Source: Olleya sp. YS
GTDB lineage: Bacteria; Bacteroidota; Bacteroidia; Flavobacteriales; Flavobacteriaceae
Assembly (NCBI RefSeq): GCF_029760915.1
Contig: NZ_CP121685.1
Coordinates: forward strand, 1,400,001-1,464,000
Length of the DNA stretch: 64,000 nucleotides
Direction of reading: 5' to 3'
In this document: piece after piece, positions 24,516 through 32,999 of the stretch
Numbering within the stretch: the first letter of the stretch is position 1
Layout of the letters: each line of letters begins with the position of its first letter
Notes under the pieces: model-generated
Database searches by the model: none
The model's input: only the letters and a program-made list of their open reading frames with translations
What the model was told of the DNA's origin: nothing
Translations under genes and position numbers: made by a program

Positions 24516-24567
24516 AAAAGATTCCTGTTTATACTGAAACATTTTTCACATAAGCAGGAATCTTTTT
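24516..24567 (+). terminator. Terminator of greA
   Basis: A 12-base-pair stem AAAAGATTCCTG/CAGGAATCTTTT (24516-24527 with 24555-24566) has an unusually long loop of 27 bases and a following T-run. Confidence 0.75.
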
Positions 24568-24596
24568 TTATCTTTAATGTTTAAATCAATTTAGAT

Positions 24597-24986
24597 ATGG
24601 CATCAATATTCACAAAAATAGTTAATGGAGAAATCCCTTGTTATAAAGTTGCAGAAACTGAAGATTTTTTAGCTTTTTTGGATGTTAATCCTAATGCTAA
24701 AGGGCACACTTTGTGTATTCCAAAAAAGGAAGTAGATAAACTGTTTGATTTGGATGAAGACACCTACATTGGTTTAATGCAATTTTCCAGAACTGTAGCT
24801 ATTGCTTTAGAAAAAACAGTACCTTGCAAACGTATTGGTGTAAGTGTTATTGGGTTAGAAGTACCTCATGTACACGTTCATTTAATTCCTTTGAATTCTA
24901 TGGAAGATGCACGTTTTATAAATAAAGTGCCTTTATCTAAAGATCAGTTTGAAGACTTAGCTAAAGCGATACAGTCTAATTTATAA
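24597..24986 (+). CDS. HIT family protein
   Basis: The 129-residue cytoplasmic protein has the histidine-triad motif HVHVHLIPL near residues 96-104 and the usual start IFTKIVNGEIPCYKVAETEDFLAFLD. HIT enzymes hydrolyse nucleoside phosphoramidates or dinucleoside polyphosphates, and this one resembles the HinT-like group. It often follows greA in flavobacteria. Its 3' end overlaps the convergent zinc-ribbon gene by six bases. Confidence 0.92.
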   Translation: MASIFTKIVNGEIPCYKVAETEDFLAFLDVNPNAKGHTLCIPKKEVDKLFDLDEDTYIGLMQFSRTVAIALEKTVPCKRIGVSVIGLEVPHVHVHLIPLNSMEDARFINKVPLSKDQFEDLAKAIQSNL

Positions 24987-25328
24987 TTTGTAGAAAGTAA
25001 TACCAATTACTGAAGCAATAATTGCTACTATTACAATTAAAATAATCCAGAATAAACCTTTATATTTTTTTGAAGCTTTCTTAGGCTGAAATGCCTTCAT
25101 TTGGTAATCGTAAACACGTTCAATATCATCAGTCCATTGTGATGGATAAATTTTAGTATTACATACAGAACAATACATTTCTGTACTGACGTCTTTAGTA
25201 ATGCTTTTATATAAAGCAGTTTCAACAAATCGTTGTCTAAAGGTGATTTGTAAACCTTCTTTACTAAAACATTCTGGACAATGGTTGTTTAGATTAACTG
25301 TATTAATGGTAACTAATTTTTCAGACAT
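24981..25328 (-). CDS. Zinc-ribbon membrane protein of unknown function
   Basis: The 115-residue protein has two CxxC pairs, NNHCPECF near residues 15-20 and YCSVCNTKIYPSQW near 50-60, which would hold one zinc ion. A single transmembrane helix is at the C-terminus (LFWIILIVIVAIIASVIGIT, about 92-112). The bulk should face the cytoplasm. It starts directly next to the stop of the upstream sensor kinase gene, so the two form an operon, and a regulatory link to that kinase is possible. I do not recognise a named family. Confidence 0.75.
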   Translation of the reverse strand: MSEKLVTINTVNLNNHCPECFSKEGLQITFRQRFVETALYKSITKDVSTEMYCSVCNTKIYPSQWTDDIERVYDYQMKAFQPKKASKKYKGLFWIILIVIVAIIASVIGITFYKL

Positions 25329-26489
25329 TTAAATAGTTTTTAGGCTAATTTGCATGGTGGTCCCTTTACCAATTTCTGAGTGTAACACTTTTATTTTTCC
25401 GTTATGAAAATCTTCAACTATACGCTTTGCTAAAGATAATCCAAGTCCCCAACCACGTTTTTTAGTGGTATAACCAGGTTGAAAAATAGAATTGAATTCG
25501 GCTTTACTTATACCTTTACCAGTATCAATAACGGTAACTTTTACTTGTTTCTCGATTTGTGTGATTTTAATTTGTAAATCGCCTCTACCTTTCATAGCAT
25601 CTATAGCGTTTTTCACTAAGTTCTCTATGGTCCAACCATAGAGTTGTTTGTTTAAACTAACGTATATAGGATGCTCTGGTACTTCAATATTAAAATTGAT
25701 AAGTTTGGATGATCTTGTTTTTAAATAATTAAAAGCTTCTTGTGTTTCGGCAACAATATCTGCTTTTTCAAGAGTTGGTAAAGACCCTATCTTGCTAAAA
25801 CGCTCGGTAATAGTTTGTAAACGATGGATGTCTTTTTCTATTTCTTTAATGTATTCAGGATTGGTGTTTTCATCTTTTAAAATTTCAGTCCAACCAATTA
25901 AAGAGGATAAAGGTGTACCAATTTGATGTGCAGTTTCCTTTGCCATTCCAGACCACAGTTTATTTTGTGTTGCAATTTTAGAACTTCGGTAAAAGAAATA
26001 CACTACTGCCCCAAACAAAACTATAATTAGCAAAAGCGCTAATGGATAATATTTCAGTTTGTTTAATAGTGGTGAGTTTCCGTAGTATAATGTGGAATAT
26101 AATTCATCTTTATAACGTATTTCAATAGGAGGATTTTCAGTTTTAAACTGCGCAATGAGTTTGTCTTTGTTTTTAGCTAAAAATAGAGAATCAGATAATC
26201 CATTGGTTTCAATATTGCTGTAACTACTCACAGTTTCATCTTTATAAATAACTATTATGGGTGTTGAGGTGTTACTGTTTAATATTTTAATCAGTAAATC
26301 AATATCAGTATCATCTTCTGCTTTAATAAAATTTTCTTGTGCTTGACTCCATATTTCCATTTTAGCACGTTCTTCAGCTTTAAACTTTTGAAAAAACACA
26401 TAGGTATTCCATAAGATTAACGAAATAATAGCAAATGAGGCAATAATTATAATCCAGCGAATAAGCTGACGATGTTTAGTAAAAAACAT
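25329..26489 (-). CDS. Membrane-bound sensor histidine kinase
   Basis: The 386-residue protein has two transmembrane helices (about residues 12-32 and 148-168) around a periplasmic sensor region of about 110 residues. HisKA follows, with the phosphorylated His in AKETAHQIGTPLSSLIGW near residue 190. The HATPase domain has NLVKNAIDAM, DTGKGI and GWGLGLSLAKRIVEDF. There is no HAMP or receiver domain and no response-regulator gene beside it, so the partner must be encoded elsewhere. It forms an operon with the zinc-ribbon protein and is divergent from the flavin reductase. Confidence 0.93.
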   Translation of the reverse strand: MFFTKHRQLIRWIIIIASFAIISLILWNTYVFFQKFKAEERAKMEIWSQAQENFIKAEDDTDIDLLIKILNSNTSTPIIVIYKDETVSSYSNIETNGLSDSLFLAKNKDKLIAQFKTENPPIEIRYKDELYSTLYYGNSPLLNKLKYYPLALLLIIVLFGAVVYFFYRSSKIATQNKLWSGMAKETAHQIGTPLSSLIGWTEILKDENTNPEYIKEIEKDIHRLQTITERFSKIGSLPTLEKADIVAETQEAFNYLKTRSSKLINFNIEVPEHPIYVSLNKQLYGWTIENLVKNAIDAMKGRGDLQIKITQIEKQVKVTVIDTGKGISKAEFNSIFQPGYTTKKRGWGLGLSLAKRIVEDFHNGKIKVLHSEIGKGTTMQISLKTI

Positions 26490-26609
26490 GATGGTTAATT
26501 TTTGTTGTTAATATAATGTAAATCTGTTAATAATATTGTGGGAGTTGGACAGTAATTCACTTTTAGTTGCGTGTCAGATTATGTATTTTTGCTAAAACTA
26601 ATAGATAGT

Positions 26610-27464
26610 ATGTTATCATTTTCACCTCAAGAGTTTTCTACCGCAAAATTACATGGTTATTTACTTAGTGCTGTAGCACCAAGACCTATTGCTTTTGCCA
26701 GTACTTTGGATGCAGATGGTAACCCAAATTTATCACCTTTTAGTTTTTTTAATGTCTTTAGTGCTAATCCACCAATTTTAATTTTTTCACCAGCACGTCG
26801 TGTAAGAGATAACACAACAAAGCATACATTAGAAAATGCTGAAGCGACAAAAGAAGTAGTTATTAATGTGGTTAATCATGACATTGTACAACAAATGTCA
26901 TTGAGCAGTACAGAATATCCTGAAGGTGTAAACGAATTTGAAAAAGCAGGATTAACCATGCTTAAATCTGATGTAGTAAAACCGTTTAGAGTGGCTGAAA
27001 GTCCTGTGCAAATGGAATGCAAGGTCAATGATATTGTTCACTTAGGTAAAGACGCTGGAGCTGGAAATTTAATTATATGTGAAGTGGTTAAAATGCATAT
27101 TTCTAAAACTGTTTTGGATAAAAACAATGCTATTGACCAAAACAAATTAGACTTAGTTGCAAGAGCTGGAGGTAGTTATTATAGCAGAGCAAAATCTGGG
27201 TTTTTTGAAATCCCAAAACCTTTGTCTACACTTGGAATAGGTGTAGATGCATTGCCAAAAAACATTAGAGAAAGTGCTGTTTTAACTGGAAACGATTTAG
27301 GGTTATTAGGAAATGTTGAAAACTTACCTGAAGAAAAAGACATTCAGGCTTTTAAAAACCAACATAATTTAAGTTCTTTATCCACTGAAGAAAAACACAA
27401 AAAAGCAAAAGATTTTTTAAGTTTTAATGATGTAGAGAGTGCGTGGAAAATGTTATTATCGTAA
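26610..27464 (+). CDS. Flavin reductase-like (FMN-binding split barrel) protein
   Basis: I choose the ATG at 26610 (MLSFSPQEFSTAKLHGYL), because the -7 box TATTTTTG at 26584-26591 lies downstream of the TTG at 26571. The 284-residue protein starts with the split-barrel FMN domain (APRPIAFASTLDADGNPNLSPFSFFNVFS near residues 24-52, SPARRVRDNTTKHT near 60). The C-terminal third (about 195-284) is an extra helical part usual for the longer DIM6/NTAB-type members. It probably reduces or binds flavin; the partner oxygenase is unknown. Confidence 0.87.
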   Translation: MLSFSPQEFSTAKLHGYLLSAVAPRPIAFASTLDADGNPNLSPFSFFNVFSANPPILIFSPARRVRDNTTKHTLENAEATKEVVINVVNHDIVQQMSLSSTEYPEGVNEFEKAGLTMLKSDVVKPFRVAESPVQMECKVNDIVHLGKDAGAGNLIICEVVKMHISKTVLDKNNAIDQNKLDLVARAGGSYYSRAKSGFFEIPKPLSTLGIGVDALPKNIRESAVLTGNDLGLLGNVENLPEEKDIQAFKNQHNLSSLSTEEKHKKAKDFLSFNDVESAWKMLLS

Positions 27465-27509
27465 ATTAGCGATACCAAATTAGACGAATATTTAATAATT
27501 ATATAGACA

Positions 27510-27887
27510 ATGGAAGTACAAGGAAAAGTAAAACTAGTAGGAGAAACACAAACTTTTGGTAGTAACGGATTTAGAAAAAGAGAATTAGTAGTCACTACAG
27601 AAGAGCAGTATCCACAACATATTTTAGTTGAGTTTGTTCAAGATAAGTGTGACTTATTAAACAACTATCAAGTTGGACAAGACGTTAAAGTTAATATTAA
27701 TTTACGTGGAAGAGAGTGGGTTAACCCACAAGGTGAAACTAAATATTTTAACTCTATCCAAGGATGGCGTATTGAGGCTTTACAAACAGGAGCACCACAA
27801 CAAGGTATGCCTGAAGTCCCACCAGCTCAAGCATTTGAACCAGCAACTAACGTTAAAGAAGAAGATCACGACGATTTACCGTTTTAA
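27510..27887 (+). CDS. DUF3127 protein, SSB-like OB fold with SSB-type tail
   Basis: The 125-residue protein has a compact beta-rich domain (residues 1 to about 90; VQGKVKLVGETQTFG, VNINLRGREWVNPQG, YFNSIQGWRIE) that looks like an OB fold. A Pro/Gln-rich linker follows, then an acidic end EEDHDDLPF. The last five residues are identical to those of the SSB encoded at 1575-2024. DUF3127 is common in Bacteroidota and its role is not established. The tail suggests binding to the same partners as SSB. A perfect terminator follows. Confidence 0.88.
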   Translation: MEVQGKVKLVGETQTFGSNGFRKRELVVTTEEQYPQHILVEFVQDKCDLLNNYQVGQDVKVNINLRGREWVNPQGETKYFNSIQGWRIEALQTGAPQQGMPEVPPAQAFEPATNVKEEDHDDLPF

Positions 27888-27910
27888 TTAGATAAACATC
27901 TAGATTATTA

Positions 27911-27944
27911 AAAGCCTCAACGTTTTAAACGTTGAGGCTTTTTT
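27911..27944. terminator. Terminator after the DUF3127 gene
   Basis: A near-perfect palindrome, AAAGCCTCAACG paired with CGTTGAGGCTTT (27911-27922 with 27930-27941), has a TTTTAAA loop and T-runs on both strands. Confidence 0.92.
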
Positions 27945-27949
27945 AAATC

Positions 27950-28229
27950 AAAAAAGCCTTGCTAATTAAACAAGACTTTAAGAATAGTGGTTTTAGTTTT
28001 AGTCTTTAAATACAAACTTTAAAAAGCAATGATGAACAAATCTATACTTTAAAGACTTGTATAAAGGTCAATAAAAATCTGGTAATTTCAAAGTAATAAG
28101 TTGATATTTAACACTATAATGCCTACTACAACGATTTCGTAATGTGTGTTTTTACTATTTTAACAGAAACCTGTTGTCTTTTTTGATTGTTATTTGTTAT
28201 TTTTTGATTGAAAAAGAATACTTGTATAA
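27950..28229. other. Gene-free stretch between the DUF3127 gene and aat
   Basis: About 280 AT-rich bases hold no convincing ORF. There is an imperfect stem AAAGCCTTG/CAAGACTTT (27953-27979 region) just after the terminator, and a distant inverted pair AGTCTTTAAA (28001-28010) and TTTAAAGACT (28048-28057). No tRNA-like fold or known RNA motif was recognised. Confidence 0.5.
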
Positions 28230-28856
28230 ATGAATTTTTTGAATAGTCATAATTTCTTTCCAGATGTGTCTCAAGCAACAGATGATGGTTTGTTAGCGGT
28301 AGGTGGAGATTTGAGTTCAGAACGATTATTATCTGCTTATCAAAATGGAATTTTCCCATGGTTTGATAATGACGACACGATACTTTGGTGGTCTCCAGAT
28401 CCAAGATTTGTTCTATATCCAAAAGACTTAAAAATATCTAAAAGCATGAGACAAGTCCTTCGTAATTCTGATTTTAAAATTACTATAAACAAAGATTTTG
28501 AGTCAGTCATCAAAGCTTGTGCTAATGCTAAACGACCTGGTCAAGATGATACATGGATAACTAAAGGAATGATTGAAGCTTACACCAAATTGCATCAATT
28601 AGGATTCGCAAAGTCAATAGAGGTTTGGCAAAGCAAACAATTGGTTGGAGGTTTTTACGGAGTAGATTTAAAAAATGGCGTGTTTTGTGGAGAAAGCATG
28701 TTTACAACTGTAAGCAATGCTAGTAAAGCGGGTTTTATTAGTTTTATTCAACATACAGATTACAGACTTATTGATTGTCAGGTGTACACCAATCACTTAG
28801 AAAGTTTGGGAGCGATAGAAATCCCTAGAGAAGAATTTTTGAAATATTTAATTTAA
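28230..28856 (+). CDS. aat: Leucyl/phenylalanyl-tRNA-protein transferase
   Basis: The 208-residue enzyme adds Leu or Phe to the N-terminal Arg or Lys of proteins and marks them for ClpAP. Family blocks are GLLAVGGDLSSERLLSAYQNGIFPW near residues 20-45, LWWSPDPRFVL near 52, QDDTWITKGMIEAY near 100 and GVFCGESMFT near 150. The length is normal (it lacks the short N-terminal extension of E. coli). The stop overlaps that of the convergent tag gene by four bases. Confidence 0.97.
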   Translation: MNFLNSHNFFPDVSQATDDGLLAVGGDLSSERLLSAYQNGIFPWFDNDDTILWWSPDPRFVLYPKDLKISKSMRQVLRNSDFKITINKDFESVIKACANAKRPGQDDTWITKGMIEAYTKLHQLGFAKSIEVWQSKQLVGGFYGVDLKNGVFCGESMFTTVSNASKAGFISFIQHTDYRLIDCQVYTNHLESLGAIEIPREEFLKYLI

Positions 28857-29416
28857 ACAACGTTATACCTGAAGCATCCAACTTCATGATCGTTAACCAT
28901 TCCTGTTGCTTGCATGTGTGCATAAACCACTGTACTACCAACAAATTTAAATCCTCGTTTTTTTAAATCTTTACTCAAGGCATCACTAATAGCTGTGTTT
29001 GCTGGAGCATCTTTATAATGTTTAAGTTTATTTTTTATGGGTTTTCCATCTACAAAAGCCCAAATATATTTACTAAAACTACCAAACTCTTTTTGAATAT
29101 CCATAAATAATTTAGCGTTAGTTACGGTTGCTCTAACTTTTAATTTATTTCTGATAATTCCTTCGTTTTTAAGTAGCTCTTGAATTTTATCTTCAGTATA
29201 ATTAGCAATTTTTTTATAGTCAAAATTATCAAAAGCTGCTCTAAAGTTTTCGCGTTTACGCAAAATAGTAATCCAACTTAAACCTGCTTGAAACGTTTCT
29301 AAAGTTAAAAACTCAAATAAGGTGTCATCATCATAAACAGGAACTCCCCATTCATTATCATGATAAGCTTCATATAAATCATCACCAACACACCAACCAC
29401 ATTTATGTTTTGTCAT
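28853..29416 (-). CDS. tag: DNA-3-methyladenine glycosylase I
   Basis: The 187-residue enzyme removes 3-methyladenine from DNA. Its zinc ligands are visible at both ends: Cys in KCGWC (residues 4-7) and His in YHDNEWGVP (about residue 19), then HEVGCFRY near residue 177. The core has FEFLTLETFQAGLSW and TVVYAHMQATGMVNDH. Its start overlaps the end of a small membrane ORF upstream by 14 bases. Confidence 0.96.
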   Translation of the reverse strand: MTKHKCGWCVGDDLYEAYHDNEWGVPVYDDDTLFEFLTLETFQAGLSWITILRKRENFRAAFDNFDYKKIANYTEDKIQELLKNEGIIRNKLKVRATVTNAKLFMDIQKEFGSFSKYIWAFVDGKPIKNKLKHYKDAPANTAISDALSKDLKKRGFKFVGSTVVYAHMQATGMVNDHEVGCFRYNVV

Positions 29417-29600
29417 TTTCTGAAATTGTATTTGTTCTACGTTCGTATAAAATAATTAAGACATAAATTATAACTATTAAGTGCCTAAGATCAAATAAAG
29501 ATATGGATTCCGTGAAATAATAATTGTCGAATAATGATAGGTATTTTCCTGCTAATAGAATGAAGAAAAGAACCATTAGAATAATTTTGATGTTTTTCAT
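29403..29600 (-). CDS. Small two-helix membrane protein
   Basis: The ORF encodes 65 residues with two hydrophobic segments (IKIILMVLFFILLAGKYL, and HLIVIIYVLIILY near residues 40-52) and a polar tail. Its start has normal spacing for an upstream gene and its end overlaps tag by 14 bases, which suggests translational coupling. I do not recognise a family. It could also be a chance ORF in AT-rich DNA. Confidence 0.5.
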   Translation of the reverse strand: MKNIKIILMVLFFILLAGKYLSLFDNYYFTESISLFDLRHLIVIIYVLIILYERRTNTISENDKT

Positions 29601-29690
29601 CTTAAGTAATCAATGTAAGGATTTTCTATATTTACTACTAATGTAACAACAGTAACTTAAAAAACATAATAGTTACTGTATTTTTGTATT

Positions 29691-30308
29691 ATGGAAACAA
29701 TCAAAGACACAACAATCAAGCAAATTATTAAAGATAGCTTAGTAAATAGTATGAGTTATCAAGCGTATAGAGATTTGGTTTCGACTTTAGTCGAAAAAGA
29801 ATCAAATACAGGACACGAGGTTACTTTAGCATTAGCAAATTACACCATGCTAAATGACAGACGTATGAAACGTTGGGATAAAACAATTAAAATAGACGAG
29901 GCGCTTAAAGCCAGCATTAAAAATAAATCTATTAATCAAACTTGGTTAGTCATTACCGAAAGTTGGTGTGGTGATGCAGCACACGTTATGCCTGTTATTA
30001 ATAAAATAGCTGAGTTAAATGAAGGTATTGAATATAGAGTGGTTTTAAGAGATGAAAACGAAGCTTTAATGGACCAGTTTTTAACTAATGGATCAAGATC
30101 TATTGCTAAGCTTATTATTATAGATAATAAAACACAGAATGTGGTTGCAACTTATGGACCTAGACCAAGTACAGCAACAACTTTAGTGAATAATTATAAA
30201 GCAAAACACGGACGTTTAACACCTGAGTTTAAAGAAGATTTACAAAAATGGTATAACCAAGATAAAGGACAAACAACTATAGCAGATTTAGTTAATTTGA
30301 TAAACTAA
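29691..30308 (+). CDS. Thioredoxin-like protein with single-cysteine site
   Basis: The 205-residue cytoplasmic protein has a thioredoxin fold: TWLVITESWCGDAAHVMPVI near residues 84-103, then IIIDNKTQNVVATYGPRP near 143. The usual CxxC reads CGDA, so only one cysteine remains. Members of this family in Bacteroidota may act as bacillithiol- or other thiol-linked reductases, but no specific function is known. A -7 box TATTTTTG lies at 29679-29686, only a few bases before the start, implying a very short leader. Confidence 0.82.
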   Translation: METIKDTTIKQIIKDSLVNSMSYQAYRDLVSTLVEKESNTGHEVTLALANYTMLNDRRMKRWDKTIKIDEALKASIKNKSINQTWLVITESWCGDAAHVMPVINKIAELNEGIEYRVVLRDENEALMDQFLTNGSRSIAKLIIIDNKTQNVVATYGPRPSTATTLVNNYKAKHGRLTPEFKEDLQKWYNQDKGQTTIADLVNLIN

Positions 30309-30312
30309 GTAC

Positions 30313-31035
30313 TCACTTTCCTTTAAACTCAAAGGTAATAGAACCTAGTTGTTCTTTTTTTGATGACACACTAAACTTAGCTTCTTTAGCATAGTCCAAC
30401 GCATGTTCTTGCAAGCAAGCATTGTTTGAAGTTGACGCATTGTTTATATAAGCAGACGTGACATTACCATTTGCATCCACTAATATATTAACTACAATTT
30501 TTCCTTGTGTCTCACACAAATAGATAGGGATTGGTAAGTGTGTGTCTATTCGACCTTTTAAAGAATAATATATATAACTATTTGTATTAGCAACATTGCT
30601 TTGTTTTGCGCTTTGGTTATTAGAGCGTTTAGACAGAATCTCGTTAACACTATTAAAACTGGTTAATATTTCTTCTGAGATAGCAGAATTGCCTTCACTT
30701 TTTTTGGAGGTTTTTCCGCTTTTAATGCTGTTTTTATAAGTTTCTAATTTTGGATTAGTGTAATCTTTAGGTGGTGCAATAGGCTTGTAAGCTTGTGCGT
30801 AATGTTTATAGTGTTCTGTAGTATTATAAGCTTTGTTGGTGGCTTTTGTTTGATTTGTTTGTTGAAAGTCTTCTGTTAAATCTTCAGTTTCAATATCCAC
30901 TTTTTCAATCTCATAAAAAGTTTCAGCAATAGCAGATTCTATTTTAAAAACTGTCACATTTAATACAGACAATAGTAATGTACCAGTAATTAAAAAAGTG
31001 ATAGCTAGCGCTTTGTGAGAATTGTTAAAGTTCAT
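30313..31035 (-). CDS. TonB-like C-terminal domain protein
   Basis: The 240-residue protein is anchored by one N-terminal helix (ALAITFLITGTLLLSVLNVTVF, about residues 10-32). A long polar, Lys/Asn/Ser-rich spacer of about 110 residues follows, then a C-terminal domain with GKIVVNILVDANGNVTSAYI and ALDYAKEAKFS. That is the TonB C-terminal pattern. It probably spans the periplasm and transmits force or position to outer-membrane receptors. No ExbB/ExbD genes are beside it. It is the last gene of the ftsX-to-truB leftward cluster. Confidence 0.8.
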   Translation of the reverse strand: MNFNNSHKALAITFLITGTLLLSVLNVTVFKIESAIAETFYEIEKVDIETEDLTEDFQQTNQTKATNKAYNTTEHYKHYAQAYKPIAPPKDYTNPKLETYKNSIKSGKTSKKSEGNSAISEEILTSFNSVNEILSKRSNNQSAKQSNVANTNSYIYYSLKGRIDTHLPIPIYLCETQGKIVVNILVDANGNVTSAYINNASTSNNACLQEHALDYAKEAKFSVSSKKEQLGSITFEFKGK

Positions 31036-31112
31036 TAATTACGAATGAAATAATAATAGGTTTGGGTTAATTAGTGTAATATATACGTTTATAAAACGCA
31101 AATAGACGTGGT

Positions 31113-31808
31113 TTAGTCCTTTTTTGGGAGATTTTTAATAAAATCGTCTATTGAAAGTGCATTTTTAACATCAAAATCGCCAATTTTTGTGCGACGTAAC
31201 GCAGACAAATGTCCACCAGATAGAAGTGCTTTACCAAAATCATTTGCTAAAGACCGTATATATGTTCCTTTGCTACAAACGACTCTAAACTCAATATTTA
31301 GATCACTGATGTTTGTAATTTCAAAGTCTTGAATGGTTATTGTTCTTGGTTTAATGTCTACATCTTCACCAGCTCTAGCAAATTCGTACAACCGTTTTCC
31401 GTCTTTTTTTATTGCAGAAAATATAGGTGGAAATTGTTCTATTTCACCTATAAATTGCTTTGTAGTATTGTGGATTAGATCTTCTGTGATATGAGCAGTC
31501 TCAAAGGTCTCATTAATGTCAGTTTCTAAATCAAAAGAAGGTGTAGTGCTTCCTAAAACAATGGTTCCTATATATTCTTTAATTTGACCTTGAAAAGTAT
31601 CGATTTGCTTGGTCATTTTACCTGTGCAAATCACTAATAAACCAGTTGCTAATGGGTCTAAGGTGCCAGCGTGACCCACTTTTATTTTTTTAATGTTAAA
31701 GGCTTGTCTAATTTCCCAACGTAGTTTATTAACCACTTGAAAAGACGTCCAGTTAAGAGGTTTGTCAACAAGCAATACTTGTCCAGATTGGTAATCTTCT
31801 ACAGTCAT
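31113..31808 (-). CDS. truB: tRNA pseudouridine(55) synthase TruB
   Basis: The 231-residue enzyme makes pseudouridine 55 in the T loop of tRNAs. The catalytic Asp is in GHAGTLDPLATGLLV near residue 45-59, with LVDKPLNWTSF upstream and SKGTYIRSLANDFG near 180. It is a short TruB without the C-terminal PUA domain, which is usual in flavobacteria. It lies four bases from uppP. Confidence 0.97.
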   Translation of the reverse strand: MTVEDYQSGQVLLVDKPLNWTSFQVVNKLRWEIRQAFNIKKIKVGHAGTLDPLATGLLVICTGKMTKQIDTFQGQIKEYIGTIVLGSTTPSFDLETDINETFETAHITEDLIHNTTKQFIGEIEQFPPIFSAIKKDGKRLYEFARAGEDVDIKPRTITIQDFEITNISDLNIEFRVVCSKGTYIRSLANDFGKALLSGGHLSALRRTKIGDFDVKNALSIDDFIKNLPKKD

Positions 31809-31812
31809 TTAC

Positions 31813-32607
31813 TTAATTTAAAAACGAAACGATAATAGCAATAACTCCAACAATTGCACAATAAATAGCAAAGTAACTTAATTTACTTTTTTTAACGAGA
31901 CTTATCATCCAAGTACATGCAAATAAACCAGCAATAAAGGCTGCTATAAAACCAGCAGATAAGGCAGTGATATTTTGACTTTCAAAACTTAAATCGCCTC
32001 CTAAAATATCTTTAGCAATTTTACCAAAAATTAAAGGCACTACCATTAAAAACGAAAAGCGTGCAGCTTTGGTTTTGTCATTACCTAATAATACAGAGGT
32101 TGATATGGTCGCTCCACTTCTAGAAATACCAGGAAGCATTGCTATAGCTTGAGCAATACCAATAATAAAGGCGTTACTAAACGATACTTTTTTATTAGTG
32201 TTTTTAGCTTTATCTGCAAAAAATAATAAGATAGCAGTTACAATTAGCATACAACCAACTAATAATATGTTTCCGCCAAATAGCTGTTCTAATTGTTCTT
32301 CAAAGAAAAAACCAACTAAAGCAGCAGGAATCATAGAGATAACAATCTTAGTTATAAACTTGGTGTCTTCATTCCACTTAAAATCGAAGAATCCTTTGAT
32401 AATATCTAAAATATCTTTTCTGAAAATTACTATAGTACTTAAGGCAGTAGCAAAGTGTAAAACAACTGTGAAAAGCAAGCTTTCTTCTGGGATACTATTA
32501 TCACCTAAAATAGCTTTACCTAATTCTAAATGACCACTTGAAGACACAGGAAGAAACTCGGTTAAACCTTGTACAATACCTAAAATAATTGAGTCGAAAA
32601 TATCCAT
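31813..32607 (-). CDS. uppP: Undecaprenyl-diphosphatase UppP (BacA)
   Basis: The 264-residue inner-membrane protein has about eight helices. The two BacA signature loops are present: GLTEFLPVSSSGHLELG near residues 15-31 and MLPGISRSGATISTSVLLG near 160. It recycles the lipid carrier of peptidoglycan by removing a phosphate from undecaprenyl diphosphate. The order ftsX, small ORF, DUF3098, uppP, truB is common in flavobacteria. Confidence 0.97.
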   Translation of the reverse strand: MDIFDSIILGIVQGLTEFLPVSSSGHLELGKAILGDNSIPEESLLFTVVLHFATALSTIVIFRKDILDIIKGFFDFKWNEDTKFITKIVISMIPAALVGFFFEEQLEQLFGGNILLVGCMLIVTAILLFFADKAKNTNKKVSFSNAFIIGIAQAIAMLPGISRSGATISTSVLLGNDKTKAARFSFLMVVPLIFGKIAKDILGGDLSFESQNITALSAGFIAAFIAGLFACTWMISLVKKSKLSYFAIYCAIVGVIAIIVSFLN

Positions 32608-32695
32608 GATGGCAAAAGTATTAAAATACTATGACCAATTGATAATTTGTAGTTGAAATTTGTGCTTCTTCTTAGAAAAGCACGTAAATCAAGGA

Positions 32696-32956
32696 TTAAT
32701 CTTTTTTTGGCTTAGATAAGATAGCATACACTTGTATGCCAAAACCAATAATAACTAAAGCAGGAGCTAATCTAATACGTCTCCAGCTAAAAATAGCATC
32801 ACTAAATACATTAGGATCGTCACTTCCACCTCCAGACATTAGGATAAAACCTAAAGCTATAAAAGCTAAGCCGATAAACATAAATTTGTAATTGTGCTTA
32901 CCAAAAAGAGGTTCGGTTATTACAGTTGGCTTGTTATTTTTTTTGCTATTTCCCAA
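32696..32956 (-). CDS. DUF3098 family membrane protein
   Basis: The 86-residue protein has two transmembrane helices: FMFIGLAFIALGFILMSGGG near residues 29-48 and PALVIIGFGIQVYAIL near 65-80. A short loop with DPNVFSDAIFSWRRIRLAP separates them. This is the pattern of DUF3098, a Bacteroidota family that sits between ftsX and uppP. The function is unknown; the neighbours suggest a link to cell division or wall synthesis. Confidence 0.88.
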   Translation of the reverse strand: MGNSKKNNKPTVITEPLFGKHNYKFMFIGLAFIALGFILMSGGGSDDPNVFSDAIFSWRRIRLAPALVIIGFGIQVYAILSKPKKD

Positions 32957-32999
32957 AGTAATGCGTTTGTTAATTTATGACAAATTTAAACTTTTTAAA

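Noticed and set aside
28001-28057. Ten-base inverted pair AGTCTTTAAA and TTTAAAGACT
   Set aside because: The loop is 37 bases, the arms are AT-rich and no T-run or gene end is near, so chance is a fair explanation.
28126-28422. Minus-strand frame across the start of aat
   Set aside because: It is antisense to the conserved first 65 residues of Aat and has no recognisable domain.
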